DNA of 64,000 nt from Prevotella sp. CAG:1058 (GCA_000433175.1 HF986622.1:23202-87201), one strand, 5' to 3'; counted from the stretch's first letter, positions 25,430 to 36,014 are shown. The notes: generated by a model not told the origin, from the letters alone. Translations and numbers: made by a program.

Positions 25430-26344
25430 TTAAACATCAAAAATGTCCATTTCATTGGCTAAAAATGTATTTGGGAATATGCTGCGCGCCTCATTCAGTA
25501 AAATGTCCTCATTTTCGTACCGTGCCGAAAAATGTCCAATTATTAGTTTTTTTGCATTGGCTTTATGGGCCACGCTGGCTGCTTGTTTTGCTGTGCTGTG
25601 ATAATATAATGAAGCCCTGCTCTCGTCACTGCTGGCGTATGTGGCTTCATGATACAACAAGTCTACATTTGCTAGTGACTTATAGAGGTCCGGCATGAAT
25701 TTTGTATCAGAGCAATATGCGTATGAACGCGGAGTGTCAGCAGGTGTTGTGAGTCTTGAGTTTGGTATTACAGTACCGTCATTGGTTATCCAATCTGCAC
25801 CGTTTTTTATATTGTTTCTATAACATTCGGGAATGTTATAGAAATCAATCATATCCCTGCGGATATGCGGCAGGGTTGGTTTCTCAATGAACATATATCC
25901 GCAGCAAGCTGTCCTATGGTTTAGTGGTATTGATTTTACTATGATTCCTTTGTCTTCATATACAACATCGTTAGCTGTTGTATTAACACCATGGAAATGT
26001 ATTTCATAGTCTAACTCGTTGCAAAAAAAATCCAACTGTTGTTGAAATATTTTTCCCAATTCATGTGGCGCATATATATGCAATGGAGCCGTACGGCCTA
26101 ACATGCCTAACGTTGAAATTAAGCCGATAAGCCCGAAGCAGTGGTCGCCATGTAGATGGGTTATGAATATTGAAATTATTTTATTAAAATGAATTCGTGC
26201 CCGTCTGACTTGTATTTGAGTGCCTTCTCCACAATCAACCATAAAGGTTTTATCCCTTATTTCGACTATTTGTGAAGATGCAAAATGTTTTAATGTTGGC
26301 AAAGCGCTGCCACATCCAAGAATGCGTATTTTAAACGGTTGCAT
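25430..26344 (-). CDS. rnz: Ribonuclease Z
   Basis: Zinc-dependent endonuclease that trims the 3' ends of tRNA precursors. The genome's visible tRNAs lack encoded CCA, consistent with a need for this enzyme. The 304-residue MBL-fold protein has ITHLHGDHCFGLIGL (His63, His65, Asp67, His68), AYCSDTKF (bridging Asp), LYHEATY and IGHFSARYEN near the C terminus, all RNase Z signatures. It is the last gene of a mazG-lipoprotein-rnz run, 6 bp after the lipoprotein gene. Confidence 0.96.
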   Translation of the reverse strand: MQPFKIRILGCGSALPTLKHFASSQIVEIRDKTFMVDCGEGTQIQVRRARIHFNKIISIFITHLHGDHCFGLIGLISTLGMLGRTAPLHIYAPHELGKIFQQQLDFFCNELDYEIHFHGVNTTANDVVYEDKGIIVKSIPLNHRTACCGYMFIEKPTLPHIRRDMIDFYNIPECYRNNIKNGADWITNDGTVIPNSRLTTPADTPRSYAYCSDTKFMPDLYKSLANVDLLYHEATYASSDESRASLYYHSTAKQAASVAHKANAKKLIIGHFSARYENEDILLNEARSIFPNTFLANEMDIFDV

Positions 26345-26350
26345 TTGTTG

Positions 26351-26932
26351 CTAATTATTAGTCTTTTGTTTTTGTTTTTGCAATCGTTTGTATCCGTAAA
26401 TTCCTTTTTCGTTTTCAATATAAAGCGAATCCGGGCCAAGCGAGTAGATTTCGAATGTGTCAGGGGTCAATATAAGTTTCCCATTTAGCACTTTCCATTC
26501 TGTGTATGGTTTGGGTTCACCAGTGCTGCTAATTACATGTCCTCCTTCTGCTATCTCAAATTCTTTATCAAGACTGCTCCATGTACCAAGTAATGATGTT
26601 AGATTAATGACTTTTTCTGCATACATCTCTTCATTCAAGCCTTCAACATGCTTCCCGATAACGGCAATGCGATCGCCGACAAAAAGACCACCTTGTACAT
26701 TTGAGAAAGTATCAAGCCCTTCAAGTGTGTAGACGATGGTGTCGCCTTTGTCTGTAATAAGCTCTAATGTGTGCATGGCTGTTCCTTCTCCGCACCGTCC
26801 ATAGACTGTTGAGTCGACAGCAGCACTATCCGTTAAAATTTCAATTACTGGGGCACTTTTTTTCCCGTCTTTGCAACCAAGGATGATAATTGCGCATGTT
26901 AACAATATAATGTTTCTAAATGTTTTCATCAA
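26351..26932 (-). CDS. Lipocalin-like lipoprotein
   Basis: A 193-residue predicted lipoprotein (IILGC, Cys20). The C-terminal half, LLGTWSSLDKEFEIAEGGHVISS through DSLYIENEKGIYGYKRL, has the GxW start and strand pattern of Bacteroidetes lipocalin-like domains. The N-terminal half is beta-rich (TLELITDKGDTIVYTLEG). Function is unknown. It sits between mazG and rnz with gaps of 16 and 6 bp. Confidence 0.75.
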   Translation of the reverse strand: MMKTFRNIILLTCAIIILGCKDGKKSAPVIEILTDSAAVDSTVYGRCGEGTAMHTLELITDKGDTIVYTLEGLDTFSNVQGGLFVGDRIAVIGKHVEGLNEEMYAEKVINLTSLLGTWSSLDKEFEIAEGGHVISSTGEPKPYTEWKVLNGKLILTPDTFEIYSLGPDSLYIENEKGIYGYKRLQKQKQKTNN

Positions 26933-26948
26933 TATATTAATTTGTTTT

Positions 26949-27737
26949 TTACCTTTTCTCTAAACTCTTTGCTTCGTTCCACAGTTCATCCATTTCATCC
27001 AAAGTCATTTCTGTTAACGGTTTGCCTGCTTTAATTGAATGATCTTCGATGTAGTTAAAACGTTTGATGAATTTCTGGTTTGTATGTTCTAATGCAGTGT
27101 CTGGATTCAGATGGTATAATCTGGCGGCGTTTATTACACTGAATAGGAAATCACCAAGTTCCTTAGTGGAATTTTCCTTGTCTTCCTTTTTCAATTCATT
27201 TTCGAGCTCACCAAGTTCTTCGCGTACTTTTTTCCATACATCGCCTTTGTCTTCCCAATCAAAACCAACGTTTCTGGCTTTGTCTTGTATCCTATAAGCT
27301 TTAATTAGTGATGGGAGTGCATCAGGAACTCCCGAAAGAACTCTTTTGTTTCCGTCTTTTTCTTGCAGCTTTAATTGTTCCCAATTCTCTGTTACTTTGT
27401 CAGCTGTTTCTGCCTTAACATTGCCGTAAACATGTGGATGTCTGAATATCAATTTGTCTGCTTCTTTATTACATACGTCTGCGATGTCAAAATCATTGGT
27501 CTCGCTTCCAATTAGTGCATAGAAACAAACATGCAACAATACATCGCCAAGCTCCTTGCATATATTCTTTTGGTCGTTTTTCATTAATGCGTCACACAAT
27601 TCGAAAGTTTCTTCTATTGTGTTCGGTCTTAGACTTTCATTCGTTTGTTTTTTATCCCATGGACATTTGACACGTAATGTATCCAGCACATCCAGGAGCC
27701 TGCCGAATGCTTCTAATTTTTCTTCTCTTGTATGCAT
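26949..27737 (-). CDS. mazG: Nucleoside triphosphate pyrophosphohydrolase MazG
   Basis: Hydrolyses (d)NTPs to monophosphates and pyrophosphate, sanitising the nucleotide pool. The 262-residue protein has two MazG domains. The first holds [19 protein letters not shown] and [13 protein letters not shown] (metal-binding EExxE and ExxD); the second holds [12 protein letters not shown] and [16 protein letters not shown]. The length matches E. coli MazG. A -7 box (TACTTTTG, complement of 27758-27765) lies 20 bp upstream, back to back with the valS -7 box. Confidence 0.95.
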   Translation of the reverse strand: MHTREEKLEAFGRLLDVLDTLRVKCPWDKKQTNESLRPNTIEETFELCDALMKNDQKNICKELGDVLLHVCFYALIGSETNDFDIADVCNKEADKLIFRHPHVYGNVKAETADKVTENWEQLKLQEKDGNKRVLSGVPDALPSLIKAYRIQDKARNVGFDWEDKGDVWKKVREELGELENELKKEDKENSTKELGDFLFSVINAARLYHLNPDTALEHTNQKFIKRFNYIEDHSIKAGKPLTEMTLDEMDELWNEAKSLEKR

Positions 27738-27787
27738 AAATGTGTATTTTAATTATGCAAAAGTAGGTAATTTCCATGAATATTTTG

Positions 27788-27795
27788 TATTTTTG
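27788..27795 (+). promoter_or_regulatory. -7 element for valS (with divergent -7 for mazG at 27758-27765)
   Basis: TATTTTTG on the plus strand matches TAnnTTTG 39 bp before the valS ATG. On the minus strand TACTTTTG (complement of 27758-27765) faces mazG. Neither has a clear -33 TTTG. Confidence 0.55.
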
Positions 27796-27834
27796 CATCG
27801 TTTTTTATTGGATAAAATTAATTTAATATACAAA

Positions 27835-30477
27835 ATGGAATTAGCAAGCAAATACGACCCAAGTGAGGTTGAGTCGAAATGGTATCAATATTGGCTTGAC
27901 AACAAGCTGTTCAGCAGTAAACCGGATGGACGTGAACCATATACGATTGTAATACCTCCGCCCAATGTTACAGGTGTGTTACACATGGGGCATATGCTGA
28001 ATAATACGATTCAAGACATTCTTGTCAGAAGGGCCAGGATGGAAGGCAAGAATGCTTGCTGGGTGCCTGGTACCGACCACGCATCAATTGCTACGGAAGC
28101 TAAAGTCGTAAATAAACTTGCCCAACAAGGTATAAAGAAAACTGACCTTACGCGTGACGAGTTTCTGAAACATGCGTGGGATTGGACAAATGAGCATGGC
28201 GGTATTATTTTGAAGCAGCTGAGAAAGCTGGGTGCAAGTTGTGATTGGGAACGTACTGCGTTCACAATGGATGAGAAACGTTCAAAAGGCGTTATAAAGG
28301 TTTTCTGCGACCTTTATAACAAAGGACTCATCTATCGTGGGGTTCGTATGGTTAACTGGGACCCCCAAGCCCAAACAGCTCTAAGCGACGAAGAAGTGAT
28401 ATACAAGGAAGAGCATAGCAAACTGTATTATTTGCGGTATATGGTTGTTGAAGAACCAGGTAAGTATGCAGTTGTTGCTACCACCCGTCCGGAAACAATA
28501 ATGGGCGATACGGCTATGTGTATCAATCCCAATGACCCGAAGAACCAGTGGCTCAAGGGTAAACATGTTATTGTTCCTCTTGTAGGTCGTCAGATCCCTG
28601 TAATAGAAGACAGTTATGTTGATATTGAGTTTGGAACAGGTTGCCTTAAAGTAACTCCGGCTCACGATATCAACGACCATGCGCTGGGGTTGAAGCACAA
28701 TCTTGAAACGATAGATATCTTTAATGATAATGGAACCATATCTGAAGCTGCCGGATTGTATGTCGGCATGGATCGTATGGATGTACGTAAGCAGATCGAG
28801 AAAGATTTGACTGAAGCCGGTTTAATGGAGAAGGTTGAAGATTATATAAACAAGGTCGGTTTCTCTGAGAGGACAAATGTTCCAATAGAGCCCAAATTGT
28901 CTACACAATGGTTCTTGAAGATGCAACATTTTGCAGACCTGGCTTTATCTCCTGTTATGGAGGATGAGATAAAGTTCTATCCGGCTAAGTATAAGAATAC
29001 GTACCGCCATTGGCTTGAAAACATTAAAGATTGGTGTATAAGCCGTCAATTATGGTGGGGACATCGAATTCCGGCATATTATCTGCCTGGTAATGGTGGC
29101 TATGTCGTTGCAGAAACGCCGGAAAAGGCACTTGAATTGGCTAAGGATAAGACAGGCAATGTTAATCTGACTATATCAGACCTTCGCCAGGATGACGACT
29201 GCCTTGATACTTGGTTCTCGTCGTGGTTGTGGTCTATTTCAGTTTTTGATGGAATAAATAATCCTGATAACGAAGATATAAAATATTATTATCCCACATC
29301 TGATCTTGTAACGGGTCCAGACATCATCTTCTTCTGGGTTGCTCGAATGATAATGGCTGGATATGAATATCGTGGCACTATGCCGTTTAAGAATGTTTAT
29401 TTCACAGGCATTGTCCGCGATAAACTTGGACGCAAGATGAGTAAAAGTCTTGGTAACAGTCCTGATCCGATTGAACTGATTGAAAAATTTGGTGCAGACG
29501 GAGTACGTATGGGCATGATGCTTTCAGCACCTGCTGGTAATGATATCTTGTTTGATGAAAGTCTTTGTGAACAAGGCCGTAATTTCAATAATAAGATATG
29601 GAATGCTTTCCGTCTTGTTAAAGGATGGGAAGTGGCTGATATAGAACAGCCGACAGCAAATAAGATTGCAGTACGTTGGTTTGATGCGAAATTGAGGGTT
29701 GTTAATGCCGAGGTTGACAATTTGTTTAAGAAATACAAAATATCAGAAGCCCTCATGGCTGTTTATAGATTATTCTGGGACGAATTCTCAAGCTGGTATC
29801 TTGAAATGGTCAAACCTGTTTATGGTTCGCCAATTGACCGTGTGACGTTTGATAAGACCTTGGTGTTCTTCTCCGATTTGCTCAAAATGCTGCATCCGTT
29901 TATGCCTTTTATTACGGAGGAGCTTTGGCAACATATCTATGACCGGAAAGATGGTGAAAGCATAATGTTGGACAAGTTGAATATCCTTTCTCCAACAGAT
30001 GATGACAGAAAACTTGTAGATGACATAGAGTCTGTTAAACAAGTGATAGGTAATGTTAGAACTGTAAGGAACCAGAAGAATATTTCACCTAAGGAAAAAC
30101 TATCATTGCAAGCTTTAAATGAGAATAAGTATTCTGAATATGATGCTGTAATCTTAAAGATGGCAAATCTTGAAACAATAAGTATTGTCAATGAAAAGTC
30201 TGCAGATACCATTCAATTTATGGTTGGAACGGATGAATTTGCAATACCAGTTGGAAGTTTGATTGATGTAGAGGCGGAAATAGTAAAACAAGAGCAACAA
30301 CTGAAACATCTTGAGGGCTTTCTTGCTGGAGTCATGAAAAAGCTGTCTAATGAAAAGTTTGTTGCAAATGCTCCGGCGGCTGTTGTGGCTTTGGAGAAGA
30401 AGAAACAGAGCGATTCTGAAGAAAAGATTGCTGCATTGAAAGAGTCGTTGGCAGAACTGATAAAAATGCGCAATTAA
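27835..30477 (+). CDS. valS: Valyl-tRNA synthetase
   Basis: Class Ia aminoacyl-tRNA synthetase, cytosolic. The 880-residue protein carries [15 protein letters not shown] (HIGH motif), the CP1 editing domain with [22 protein letters not shown], and [14 protein letters not shown] (KMSKS). A C-terminal coiled-coil follows (about the last 60 residues, Glu/Lys-rich). The start is ATG 27835 ([20 protein letters not shown]), the conserved ValS beginning; the frame stays open upstream to 27556, but that overlaps mazG antisense and is not conserved. Confidence 0.97.
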   Translation: MELASKYDPSEVESKWYQYWLDNKLFSSKPDGREPYTIVIPPPNVTGVLHMGHMLNNTIQDILVRRARMEGKNACWVPGTDHASIATEAKVVNKLAQQGIKKTDLTRDEFLKHAWDWTNEHGGIILKQLRKLGASCDWERTAFTMDEKRSKGVIKVFCDLYNKGLIYRGVRMVNWDPQAQTALSDEEVIYKEEHSKLYYLRYMVVEEPGKYAVVATTRPETIMGDTAMCINPNDPKNQWLKGKHVIVPLVGRQIPVIEDSYVDIEFGTGCLKVTPAHDINDHALGLKHNLETIDIFNDNGTISEAAGLYVGMDRMDVRKQIEKDLTEAGLMEKVEDYINKVGFSERTNVPIEPKLSTQWFLKMQHFADLALSPVMEDEIKFYPAKYKNTYRHWLENIKDWCISRQLWWGHRIPAYYLPGNGGYVVAETPEKALELAKDKTGNVNLTISDLRQDDDCLDTWFSSWLWSISVFDGINNPDNEDIKYYYPTSDLVTGPDIIFFWVARMIMAGYEYRGTMPFKNVYFTGIVRDKLGRKMSKSLGNSPDPIELIEKFGADGVRMGMMLSAPAGNDILFDESLCEQGRNFNNKIWNAFRLVKGWEVADIEQPTANKIAVRWFDAKLRVVNAEVDNLFKKYKISEALMAVYRLFWDEFSSWYLEMVKPVYGSPIDRVTFDKTLVFFSDLLKMLHPFMPFITEELWQHIYDRKDGESIMLDKLNILSPTDDDRKLVDDIESVKQVIGNVRTVRNQKNISPKEKLSLQALNENKYSEYDAVILKMANLETISIVNEKSADTIQFMVGTDEFAIPVGSLIDVEAEIVKQEQQLKHLEGFLAGVMKKLSNEKFVANAPAAVVALEKKKQSDSEEKIAALKESLAELIKMRN

Positions 30478-30502
30478 TATTCTTACATTTATATTTATAT
30501 GC

Positions 30503-30533
30503 AAGCAGACAAGGTTTGTTTCCTTGTCTGCTT
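30503..30533 (+). terminator. Terminator after valS
   Basis: Perfect 12-bp stem AAGCAGACAAGG (30503-30514)/CCTTGTCTGCTT (30522-30533), 26 bp past the valS stop. The following T-run is weak. Confidence 0.7.
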
Positions 30534-30563
30534 TGAACTTAACCATCATTATTTATTCGTGTT

Positions 30564-31775
30564 ATGCTTATGAAAGGTCTGTCATTATTGTATAGAATAT
30601 TGGTGAGTTTGTTGGTTTTACTTACTCCGTCAGTTTTTTTATCATGTGATAATGACAGTACGGATGAACCTGACAATAATTCAAGCAAATACAAGCAAAC
30701 GGTTTTGATGTACATGCCTTGGTCGGATGGAAGCATATACAGCTATTTTCTGCAAAACATATCATCGTTTGAGACGGCCATCAGAAACAATAAAGGTTTT
30801 GATGGTAACGCCTTGGTCGTTTTTATTTCAGAAAGCGAGACAAAATCACACCTTATTAATATTAAATACAATGACGGGGAATGTTATCGAGATACAATAC
30901 GGTCATTTTATTTCGATGAATGTGATTATACGACTTCCGCTGGTATTGCTTCGGTAATAAACAATGCAATTAAGATAGCTCCGGCTAAGACCTACGCTTT
31001 GGCAATAGGCAGTCATGGAATGGGTTGGTTGCCGGTAGGTTCAGACATCTCTACAAGGGCACGCATGTCTGCAATGATGAATCCGAATGTTTATTTGACA
31101 CGTTATTTCGGCCATTCCTCCGATAGTAATTACCAGACAGATATTTCTACTTTAGCTGATGGTATAAAGAAAAATGGCTTAAGAATGGAATATATTATGT
31201 TTGATGGTTGCTATATGTCGAATATTGAGACAGCTTATGAACTTAAGGATGTTACGGATTATCTGATAGCCTCAACTTGTGAAATAATGATTGACGGCAT
31301 GCCTTATTCCGAAATAGGTATGGATTTATTGAAGAATAACTATAAGAATATATGTGATGGCTTTTATTCGTTTTACTCTAATTACAGCATGCCATGTGGA
31401 ACCATAGGAGTAACAGATTGTAATGAGGTAGAACGTATGGCTGAGATAATGAAGGAAATTAATACGGTGTATCCGTTGGGAGTTGAATCTGTAGACGATA
31501 TTCAAGATTTAGATGGTTATAACACTACCGTGTTTTTTGATTTTGGCGATTATGTCTCACATTTGTGTAAAGACGAATATTTGCTTAACTTATTTAAAAC
31601 ACAACTTGACAGGCTTGTTCCATATAAGGCTAATACAGAAACATATTATTCCATGCTGACACAACAACAAACACGGATAAAGACTTTCTCCGGTTTAACG
31701 GTTTCTGATCCTACTGAGAATAAGGGGTTAACTGATGCATTATCTACTACATCCTGGTATAAAGCAACGCATTAA
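30564..31775 (+). CDS. Clostripain-related (family C11) cysteine peptidase lipoprotein
   Basis: A 403-residue predicted lipoprotein (VFLSC, Cys28, after a long hydrophobic signal). The catalytic histidine is His151 in LAIGSHGMGWLP and the nucleophile is Cys216 in MFDGCYMSNIETAYEL, as in clostripain (Arg-specific) and related C11 enzymes. The N-terminal QTVLMYMPWSDGS strand is typical. It is expected on the cell surface or in the periplasm. Met3 (30570) is an alternative start. It is monocistronic with its own terminator. Confidence 0.9.
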   Translation: MLMKGLSLLYRILVSLLVLLTPSVFLSCDNDSTDEPDNNSSKYKQTVLMYMPWSDGSIYSYFLQNISSFETAIRNNKGFDGNALVVFISESETKSHLINIKYNDGECYRDTIRSFYFDECDYTTSAGIASVINNAIKIAPAKTYALAIGSHGMGWLPVGSDISTRARMSAMMNPNVYLTRYFGHSSDSNYQTDISTLADGIKKNGLRMEYIMFDGCYMSNIETAYELKDVTDYLIASTCEIMIDGMPYSEIGMDLLKNNYKNICDGFYSFYSNYSMPCGTIGVTDCNEVERMAEIMKEINTVYPLGVESVDDIQDLDGYNTTVFFDFGDYVSHLCKDEYLLNLFKTQLDRLVPYKANTETYYSMLTQQQTRIKTFSGLTVSDPTENKGLTDALSTTSWYKATH

Positions 31776-31853
31776 ATTCTTTATATCTTTCTACTTGGAC
31801 TTAAGGTAAAGAATGTCATGCTTGAGTAACTGAATGCTCTTTTAACGGATTAT

Positions 31854-31901
31854 AAAAAAGATGTTTTCCATTGGTATTTCCAAATGAAAAACATCTTTTT
31901 T
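31854..31901. terminator. Terminator between C11 peptidase and DUF4293 genes
   Basis: AAAAAAGATGTTTT (31854-31867) pairs with AAAACATCTTTTTT (31888-31901). It is symmetric, with T-runs both ways, between converging genes. Confidence 0.75.
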
Positions 31902-31951
31902 ATGATCTGACATGAAAACGAGATATCGTTCTCATGTACAATATTATTCGT

Positions 31952-32410
31952 TTATCTGATTCGGTCGGCCGAATGAACTAAAGCCTCATCGGCAAGAATA
32001 GCTTTCCTTGCCATAAAATACAAGATCAATGAAATCGCAGGGAAAATGACAGGTAATGATATTGTCAGTTCGTTTCCTGCTTCTTTCAGATTTAGAACAT
32101 ACATTGCATAAACAACGTACCAACCTACTATAAGTAGCATGTTGAACATGCAAAAACGGCTCTGTGTGATTCTATTACGGTAAGTAAAGATTGCTATCAG
32201 TGCTATCGGGCAAGTTATCAGTAATATGGCAAACAACGGCCATACAGATAAGCTGTGATTCCCGTCAGCGCTAGTTATCCATAAATTGTAAATTACGGAT
32301 TTATCACCAAACGTATTTTCTGCCATAATGTTGCCTATGGGCAAACAGAGACAGACAATAGTCAGTATTACCGCAATAAGAAGGAAGATAGTCTGTTTGC
32401 GCTGTATCAT
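31952..32410 (-). CDS. DUF4293 family membrane protein
   Basis: A 152-residue protein with four membrane helices: TIFLLIAVILTIVCLCLPIG, VWPLFAILLITCPIALIAIF, FCMFNMLLIVGWYVVYAMYV, and a last helix around LPVIFPAISLILYFMA. It starts MIQRKQTIFL, typical of DUF4293. Function is unknown. It overlaps the omega-subunit gene by 4 bp, ends the bamD-omega-DUF4293 set, and is a Bacteroidetes-specific companion of it. Confidence 0.88.
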   Translation of the reverse strand: MIQRKQTIFLLIAVILTIVCLCLPIGNIMAENTFGDKSVIYNLWITSADGNHSLSVWPLFAILLITCPIALIAIFTYRNRITQSRFCMFNMLLIVGWYVVYAMYVLNLKEAGNELTISLPVIFPAISLILYFMARKAILADEALVHSADRIR

Positions 32411-32745
32411 TGAGCTTCTTTTTGGTTTTCTTTCTGAGTGTCACGCCAATAAACATTACCGTCAACAAACTCTTGTGTTGCCAATAGTGTCGGTTTCGGC
32501 AGCTTCTCATAATATCTTGAAATTTCGATTTGTTCCCTGTTCTCGAATACTTCTTCCAAGCTGTCGTTATATGAGGCAAATTCTGCAAGTTTTTTGCTAA
32601 GGTCTTGCTTTATTTCAACAGAAATCTGATTGGCTCGTTTTGAGATTATTGCAACGCTTTCATAAATGTTCTTTGTTTCATTACAAAGATCCATGATGTT
32701 GCGGGTCACTGTGTTTGTTGGGGCTTTTGATTTTTTATAATCCAT
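32407..32745 (-). CDS. RNA polymerase omega subunit-like protein
   Basis: A 112-residue protein resembling Bacteroidetes RpoZ/Rpb6-type omega, which assists RNA polymerase assembly. The NIYESVAIISKRANQISVEIKQDLSKKL segment corresponds to the conserved omega helix region (A-x-R-A-x-Q-I). The C terminus is divergent and charged. Its position between bamD and DUF4293 is characteristic. It overlaps DUF4293 by 4 bp. Confidence 0.85.
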   Translation of the reverse strand: MDYKKSKAPTNTVTRNIMDLCNETKNIYESVAIISKRANQISVEIKQDLSKKLAEFASYNDSLEEVFENREQIEISRYYEKLPKPTLLATQEFVDGNVYWRDTQKENQKEAQ

Positions 32746-32784
32746 AATTTTTCAATTTAGGCTTTATAATTTTATGCTTTTATG

Positions 32785-33612
32785 TTATTCCTCTTTTGTG
32801 TATTTTTTACATGACTCGATGTATTTTTCAGCCAGTTTCTTGTTTTTAGATTCTGGATATTCATTGATGAATCCGTAACATTCGTCTTCAGCATCCCTGT
32901 AACGGTCGAGTTTCTTAGTCTCAATACTTTGTTTTGCCAATTCGAATTTACTTTTCATTATCAGCAATGCAAAATCCTCTCTGAACGAATTGTACGGATA
33001 ATCATTCAATGCGTTTTGAGCTGTAATAATACATGCTTCATAATTGCTGCCTCCGCTTGTACAGTTGCCGAAGTACGTGCCGAGGTTATAGTATAGCTGG
33101 GCAGAATAAAGCTCTTTCTTTACCAGTTTGTCCTGTAGTTCGAAAAGTCTGTTTTGAGCTACACTTTTCAGCCTCGCATCAGGGTATATGTCCAAATAAT
33201 CTTGGAAAGCAGATATGGCATTAACAGTTTGTGTCTGGTCAAGGCGTGGTTCAGGCGTGCTCATATACAAGCTTTCGCCGATAAAGAATGATGCCATTTG
33301 TGCATATATTCCTTTCGGATATGACTGACGGTATTTTTTGAAAGTCATGGCCGCGCCTTCATAGTCCATGTCGCAGTATTGTGCCATTGCCAACATGTAA
33401 AGGCTTTCTTCTGCATTATCAGTGCCTTTCTGAATTGTAACAAGTTCTTGCAGAAGTGTTATTGCCTGGACATATTTGCCTCTTGCAAATGCTTCTTTAG
33501 CGTATTCGTATTTATACGTATAGTCTTGTGACTTGTAGACTTGGTTGAATTCGTGTGCGCATCCTGAAAAAAGTATGGCTGCAAATATAATGGCAATTAA
33601 ATTCTTAATCAT
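32785..33612 (-). CDS. bamD: Outer membrane assembly lipoprotein BamD
   Basis: TPR lipoprotein of the BAM complex that inserts beta-barrel proteins into the outer membrane. With ATG 33612 it has 275 residues, a signal peptide and a lipobox (LFSGC, Cys18). About five TPR units follow, including EAFARGKYVQAITLLQELV, LYMLAMAQYCDMDYEGAAMTF and KYRQSYPKGIYAQMASFFIGES. An in-frame ATG at 33648 lies within the -7 region and is not used. Confidence 0.93.
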   Translation of the reverse strand: MIKNLIAIIFAAILFSGCAHEFNQVYKSQDYTYKYEYAKEAFARGKYVQAITLLQELVTIQKGTDNAEESLYMLAMAQYCDMDYEGAAMTFKKYRQSYPKGIYAQMASFFIGESLYMSTPEPRLDQTQTVNAISAFQDYLDIYPDARLKSVAQNRLFELQDKLVKKELYSAQLYYNLGTYFGNCTSGGSNYEACIITAQNALNDYPYNSFREDFALLIMKSKFELAKQSIETKKLDRYRDAEDECYGFINEYPESKNKKLAEKYIESCKKYTKEE

Positions 33613-33637
33613 AATGATAATTAAACAATTTGGAGTG

Positions 33638-33669
33638 CAAAAATACACATTATTCTTATAAGTGGCAAA
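33638..33669 (-). promoter_or_regulatory. Promoter for bamD-omega-DUF4293
   Basis: On the minus strand TTTG (33666-33669), 20-bp spacer, TATTTTTG (33638-33645), both perfect. The predicted start near 33634 gives a leader of about 20 nt to ATG 33612. Confidence 0.85.
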
Positions 33670-33728
33670 GTTTTCTGGCCATTTTTTAGAAAAATATATT
33701 TTTGTTGTGTTTATTAGTGCTTTATTTG

Positions 33729-33736
33729 TATTTTTG
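33729..33736 (+). promoter_or_regulatory. -7 element for uvrB
   Basis: TATTTTTG, a perfect TAnnTTTG, 42 bp before the uvrB ATG. The nearest TTTG (33701-33704) is 24 bp away, longer than usual. Confidence 0.55.
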
Positions 33737-33778
33737 CATTGGCTTTATACTGCATGTTACTAATTTTGATTCAGATAT

Positions 33779-35818
33779 ATGGGCGATTTTAGACTTGTTT
33801 CAGAATACAAACCTACAGGCGACCAGCCTGAAGCCATAAGTGAACTTACCGCAGGCATTCGGGATGGGGAAAAGTCACAAGTGCTTTTAGGCGTAACAGG
33901 TTCGGGAAAGACATTTACGATAGCCAACGTCATAGCGAATGTAAACAAGCCTACGCTTATTTTAAGCCATAACAAGACTCTTGCCGCGCAGTTGTATAGC
34001 GAGATGAAATCCTTTTTCCCCGAAAATGCGGTAGAATATTATGTCTCGTATTACGATTATTATCAGCCTGAAGCTTATTTGCCGCAGACTGACACGTATA
34101 TTGAGAAGGATTTGGCCATAAACGAAGAGATTGACAGGCTGCGCTTGTCTGCCGTTTCATCGTTGTTGTCTGGACGTAAGGACGTGGTTGTTGTATCTTC
34201 CGTTTCGTGCATTTATGGTATGGGTGGTCCTGTCGAGATGGCAAAAAGCGTCATTTCAATCAGGTGTGGACAGAAGCTCGACCGCAACATGTTCCTTCGC
34301 AACCTCGTAAATGCCCTTTATGTGAGAAACGATATGGAGTTAAAGCGTGGCAACTTCAGGGTCAAGGGCGATACGGTAGATGTCTTTATGGCTTATAGCG
34401 ACAATGTTTTACGTGTGTCGTTTTGGGATGATGAAATTGACTCTATCGAGGAAATGGATTCGGTCAGTTTTCACCGGTTAGCTTCTTTTGATAGTTACCA
34501 GATTTATCCTGCCAACTTGTTTGTCACTTCAAAAGAGCAGACGGAAATAGCAATACGAAGTATCCAGGATGATTTGGTTAAACAGATTGATTACTTTAAT
34601 GAACTTGGCGAAACAATTAAGGCACAGCGCATTAAGGAACGTGTTGAGTACGACATGGAGATGATAAAGGAACTTGGACATTGTTCCGGCATAGAAAACT
34701 ATTCACGCTATTTTGACGGACGCGAACCAGGCCAGAAACCGTATTGTCTCTTTGACTTTTTCCCTAAGGATTATCTTCTTGTAATAGATGAAAGCCATGT
34801 CAGTGTGCCCCAGATAAGTGCGATGTATGGTGGCGACAGGGCGAGAAAGACTAACCTTGTAGAGTATGGTTTCCGACTGCCTGCTGCCTTTGACAACCGT
34901 CCCCTTACGTTTGACGAGTTCCATTCCATGATCAATCAGGTCATCTACGTGTCGGCAACTCCTGCCGATTATGAGTTGGCAGAGTCGGGTGGAGTAGTGG
35001 TCGAGCAAGTTATCCGTCCTACCGGGCTGCTCGATCCCGAGATAGAAGTGCGTCCGAGCGAGAACCAGATTGACGATTTGATGGAAGAGATATTAAAGCG
35101 CAACGAACGCGGTGAACGTACCCTGGTGACAACCTTGACAAAGCGTATGGCTGAAGAGCTGACCGAGTATCTGCTTAATCATGACGTCAGGGCTAATTAT
35201 ATCCACAGCGACGTTGCAACGCTTGACCGCGTCAAGATAATGAACGATTTGCGTGAAGGCGTGTTTGACGTTCTAGTCGGCGTCAATCTGCTTCGAGAAG
35301 GCCTTGACCTTCCCGAAGTGTCGTTGGTGGCAATACTTGACGCTGATAAGGAGGGATTTCTCCGTTCACATCGCTCCCTGACTCAGACTGCTGGACGTGC
35401 CGCACGTAACGTTAATGGCAAAGTCATAATGTATGCCGACCGTATTACGGCAAGTATGCAAATGACGATTGACGAGACCATGCGCAGGCGTGAAAAACAG
35501 TTGAGATATAACGAGCTTCATCATATTACGCCTAAACAGATTGTTAAGGGAATCAAGCATAATGCTTTGAATATCAATATGGAAGAGGCTGATATAAAGA
35601 AACGTGATGTGGCTTATAAGCCATATATTGAAGAAGAGCATGTTGCTTTTGCTGCCGACCCTATTGTAAAGCAAATGACCAAACAGCAGCTTGAAAAGAG
35701 TATCGTGAATACCCAACGGCTTATGAAAAAAGCTGCAAAAGAGCTTGACTTCATACAGGCTGCACAGTTCAGGGACGAATTGTTGAAATTGCAGGAAATG
35801 CTTGACGAAAAGAATTAA
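33779..35818 (+). CDS. uvrB: Excinuclease ABC subunit B
   Basis: Damage-verifying helicase-like subunit of nucleotide excision repair, acting with UvrA and UvrC. The 679-residue protein has Walker A (LLGVTGSGKTFT, about residues 37-48) and the beta-hairpin that clamps DNA (YYVSYYDYYQPEAYLP). DESH appears as Walker B, later helicase motifs include VSATPADYE and QTAGRAARN, and a C-terminal UVR motif (LEKSIVNTQRLMKKAAKELD) binds UvrC. Complete. Confidence 0.98.
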   Translation: MGDFRLVSEYKPTGDQPEAISELTAGIRDGEKSQVLLGVTGSGKTFTIANVIANVNKPTLILSHNKTLAAQLYSEMKSFFPENAVEYYVSYYDYYQPEAYLPQTDTYIEKDLAINEEIDRLRLSAVSSLLSGRKDVVVVSSVSCIYGMGGPVEMAKSVISIRCGQKLDRNMFLRNLVNALYVRNDMELKRGNFRVKGDTVDVFMAYSDNVLRVSFWDDEIDSIEEMDSVSFHRLASFDSYQIYPANLFVTSKEQTEIAIRSIQDDLVKQIDYFNELGETIKAQRIKERVEYDMEMIKELGHCSGIENYSRYFDGREPGQKPYCLFDFFPKDYLLVIDESHVSVPQISAMYGGDRARKTNLVEYGFRLPAAFDNRPLTFDEFHSMINQVIYVSATPADYELAESGGVVVEQVIRPTGLLDPEIEVRPSENQIDDLMEEILKRNERGERTLVTTLTKRMAEELTEYLLNHDVRANYIHSDVATLDRVKIMNDLREGVFDVLVGVNLLREGLDLPEVSLVAILDADKEGFLRSHRSLTQTAGRAARNVNGKVIMYADRITASMQMTIDETMRRREKQLRYNELHHITPKQIVKGIKHNALNINMEEADIKKRDVAYKPYIEEEHVAFAADPIVKQMTKQQLEKSIVNTQRLMKKAAKELDFIQAAQFRDELLKLQEMLDEKN

Positions 35819-35933
35819 TTGCCGATAAAATCGTTGTAATTTTATTAATGAAATGAAGGCTTGTCTTAATTCCAATCGGTGTTTTGACTGATTGGGGTAA
35901 CAACGTTTTTAGAGTCCATTTATGTGGCTTTCC

Positions 35934-36014
35934 AAAAGGTTGTCTTTTGCAGGCTAAGAACTAACCTTTTACACGCCAACAGGTAACCTTTCACGACGTA
36001 AAAGGTTACCTGTT
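35934..36014. repeat. 22-bp-period palindromic array, locus 4 (4 units)
   Basis: Cores at 35934, 35956, 35978 and 36000: AAAAGGTTGTCTTTT, AAGAACTAACCTTTT, AACAGGTAACCTTTC, AAAAGGTTACCTGTT. Linkers are GCAGGCT, ACACGCC and ACGACGT. The third and fourth cores are inverted copies (AACAGGTAACCTTT against AAAGGTTACCTGTT) with linker ACGACGT as loop, so they form a hairpin after uvrB. It lies between tandem plus-strand genes. Confidence 0.87.

Noticed and set aside
27556-27834. N-terminal extension of valS
   Set aside because: Open frame antisense to mazG; the conserved ValS start is at 27835 and the -7 element lies at 27788-27795.
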